Shown here: piece by piece, positions 63,684 to 64,000 of the stretch
How positions within the stretch are numbered: the stretch's first letter is position 1
How the letters are laid out: each line of letters starts with the position of its first letter
Source: Prevotellaceae bacterium
GTDB taxonomy: Bacteria; Bacteroidota; Bacteroidia; Bacteroidales; UBA932
DNA: 64,000 bases
Direction: 5' to 3'
NCBI GenBank assembly: GCA_031290935.1
Contig: JAISLK010000037.1
Coordinates: forward strand, 84,492-148,491
Notes under the pieces: generated by a model
What the model saw: only the letters and a program-made list of their open reading frames with translations
Databases searched by the model: none
Told to the model about the DNA's origin: nothing
Made by a program: the position numbers and the translations under genes

Positions 63684-64000
63684 ATGTTCCATACTAAGAA
63701 GCAAATGTTCGACACTAAGAAGCAAATGTTCGGCACTAAGAAGCAAATGTTCGGCACTAAGAAGCAAATGTTCGATACTAAGAAGCAAATGTTCGATACT
63801 AAGAAGCAAATGTTCGATACTAAGAAGCAATTATTCCATACTAAGAAGCAAATGTTCGGCACTAAGAAGCAAATGTTCGATACTAAGAAGCAAATGTTCG
63901 GCACTAAGAAGCAAATGTTCGACACTAAGAAGCAAATGTTCGACACTAAGAAGCAAATGTTCGACACTAAGAAGCAAATGTTCGACACTAAGAAGCAAAT
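63684..64000. repeat. 21-bp tandem array running off the window end
   Basis: Fifteen complete units of ATGTTCGACACTAAGAAGCA(A) start every 21 bp from 63684, with a sixteenth begun at 63999. Only a 4-base window varies much (CGAC, CGAT, CGGC, CCAT); one unit has ATTATT in place of ATGTT. Frames on both strands are open through the array (e.g. heptads MFDTKKQ or NICFLVS), so coding cannot be judged. There are no unique spacers, so this is not CRISPR. True length is unknown because the window ends inside it. Confidence 0.9.

Overview
The window looks like the chromosome of a gut-type or anaerobic member of the Bacteroidales (phylum Bacteroidota). The support is four SusC/SusD outer-membrane uptake pairs, surface lipoproteins with acidic residues after the lipid cysteine, a protease with a type IX secretion (type B) C-terminal domain, a methylmalonyl-CoA decarboxylase operon for propionate formation, and many promoters of the Bacteroidota form TTTG-N19/22-TAnnTTTG. 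Species cannot be told from the window. No rRNA, CRISPR array, transposase or prophage is visible.

Layout. 56-9734 (minus): a secreted subtilisin-like protease, then an operon of a BACON/adhesin-like lipoprotein, SusC, SusD and a lipoprotein. 10259-11545: a solitary tyrosine recombinase. 11710-16523: a second SusC/SusD pair. 16641-31868: mostly housekeeping genes (tpiA, folC, phosphoesterase, galE, a WecA/MraY-like transferase, dnaE, a lipoprotein-type peptide deformylase, tRNA-Ile, a TPR-like lipoprotein, a thioredoxin-fold protein, xerD, an O-methyltransferase, an M16 protease), followed by tRNA-Phe. 32058-48112: two paralogous SusC/SusD operons, each preceded by a segment of about 0.5 kb bounded by inverted repeats. 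48123-62102: mutL, an acyl-CoA synthetase, terC, the infC-rpmI-rplT and rplM-rpsI-rpsB-tsf translation clusters, and the mce-mmdA-oadG-BCCP-mmdB operon. 62308-64000: an aminotransferase and a tandem array running off the end.

Most notable are the two segments at 32058-32554 and 39237-39706. Each has perfect terminal inverted repeats (30 bp and 24 bp). Each repeat is built like a tyrosine-recombinase site: AATTTTAA-type arms around a 7-bp spacer. Each segment carries one outward-facing TAnnTTTG promoter near one end. The two segments are homologous but lie in opposite orientation, so the promoter faces the downstream susC at 39787 (ON) and faces away from the susC at 33010 (OFF). The spacer is the same within a segment and differs between segments. 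This reads as a pair of independently addressed promoter switches for phase-variable nutrient receptors. The second operon ends in a DUF4623-like lipoprotein and a DigH/GHL10-like glycoside hydrolase, so the switched substrate may be a glycan.

A second theme is three tandem arrays of unrelated sequence with unit lengths of 21 or 42 bp (19587-19828, 32676-32864, 63684-64000). They have no spacers and lie in intergenic or leader DNA. One of them sits between the OFF switch and its susC. A family of small intergenic palindromes centred on GGCGCC, flanked by short repeated words, is also scattered between housekeeping genes.
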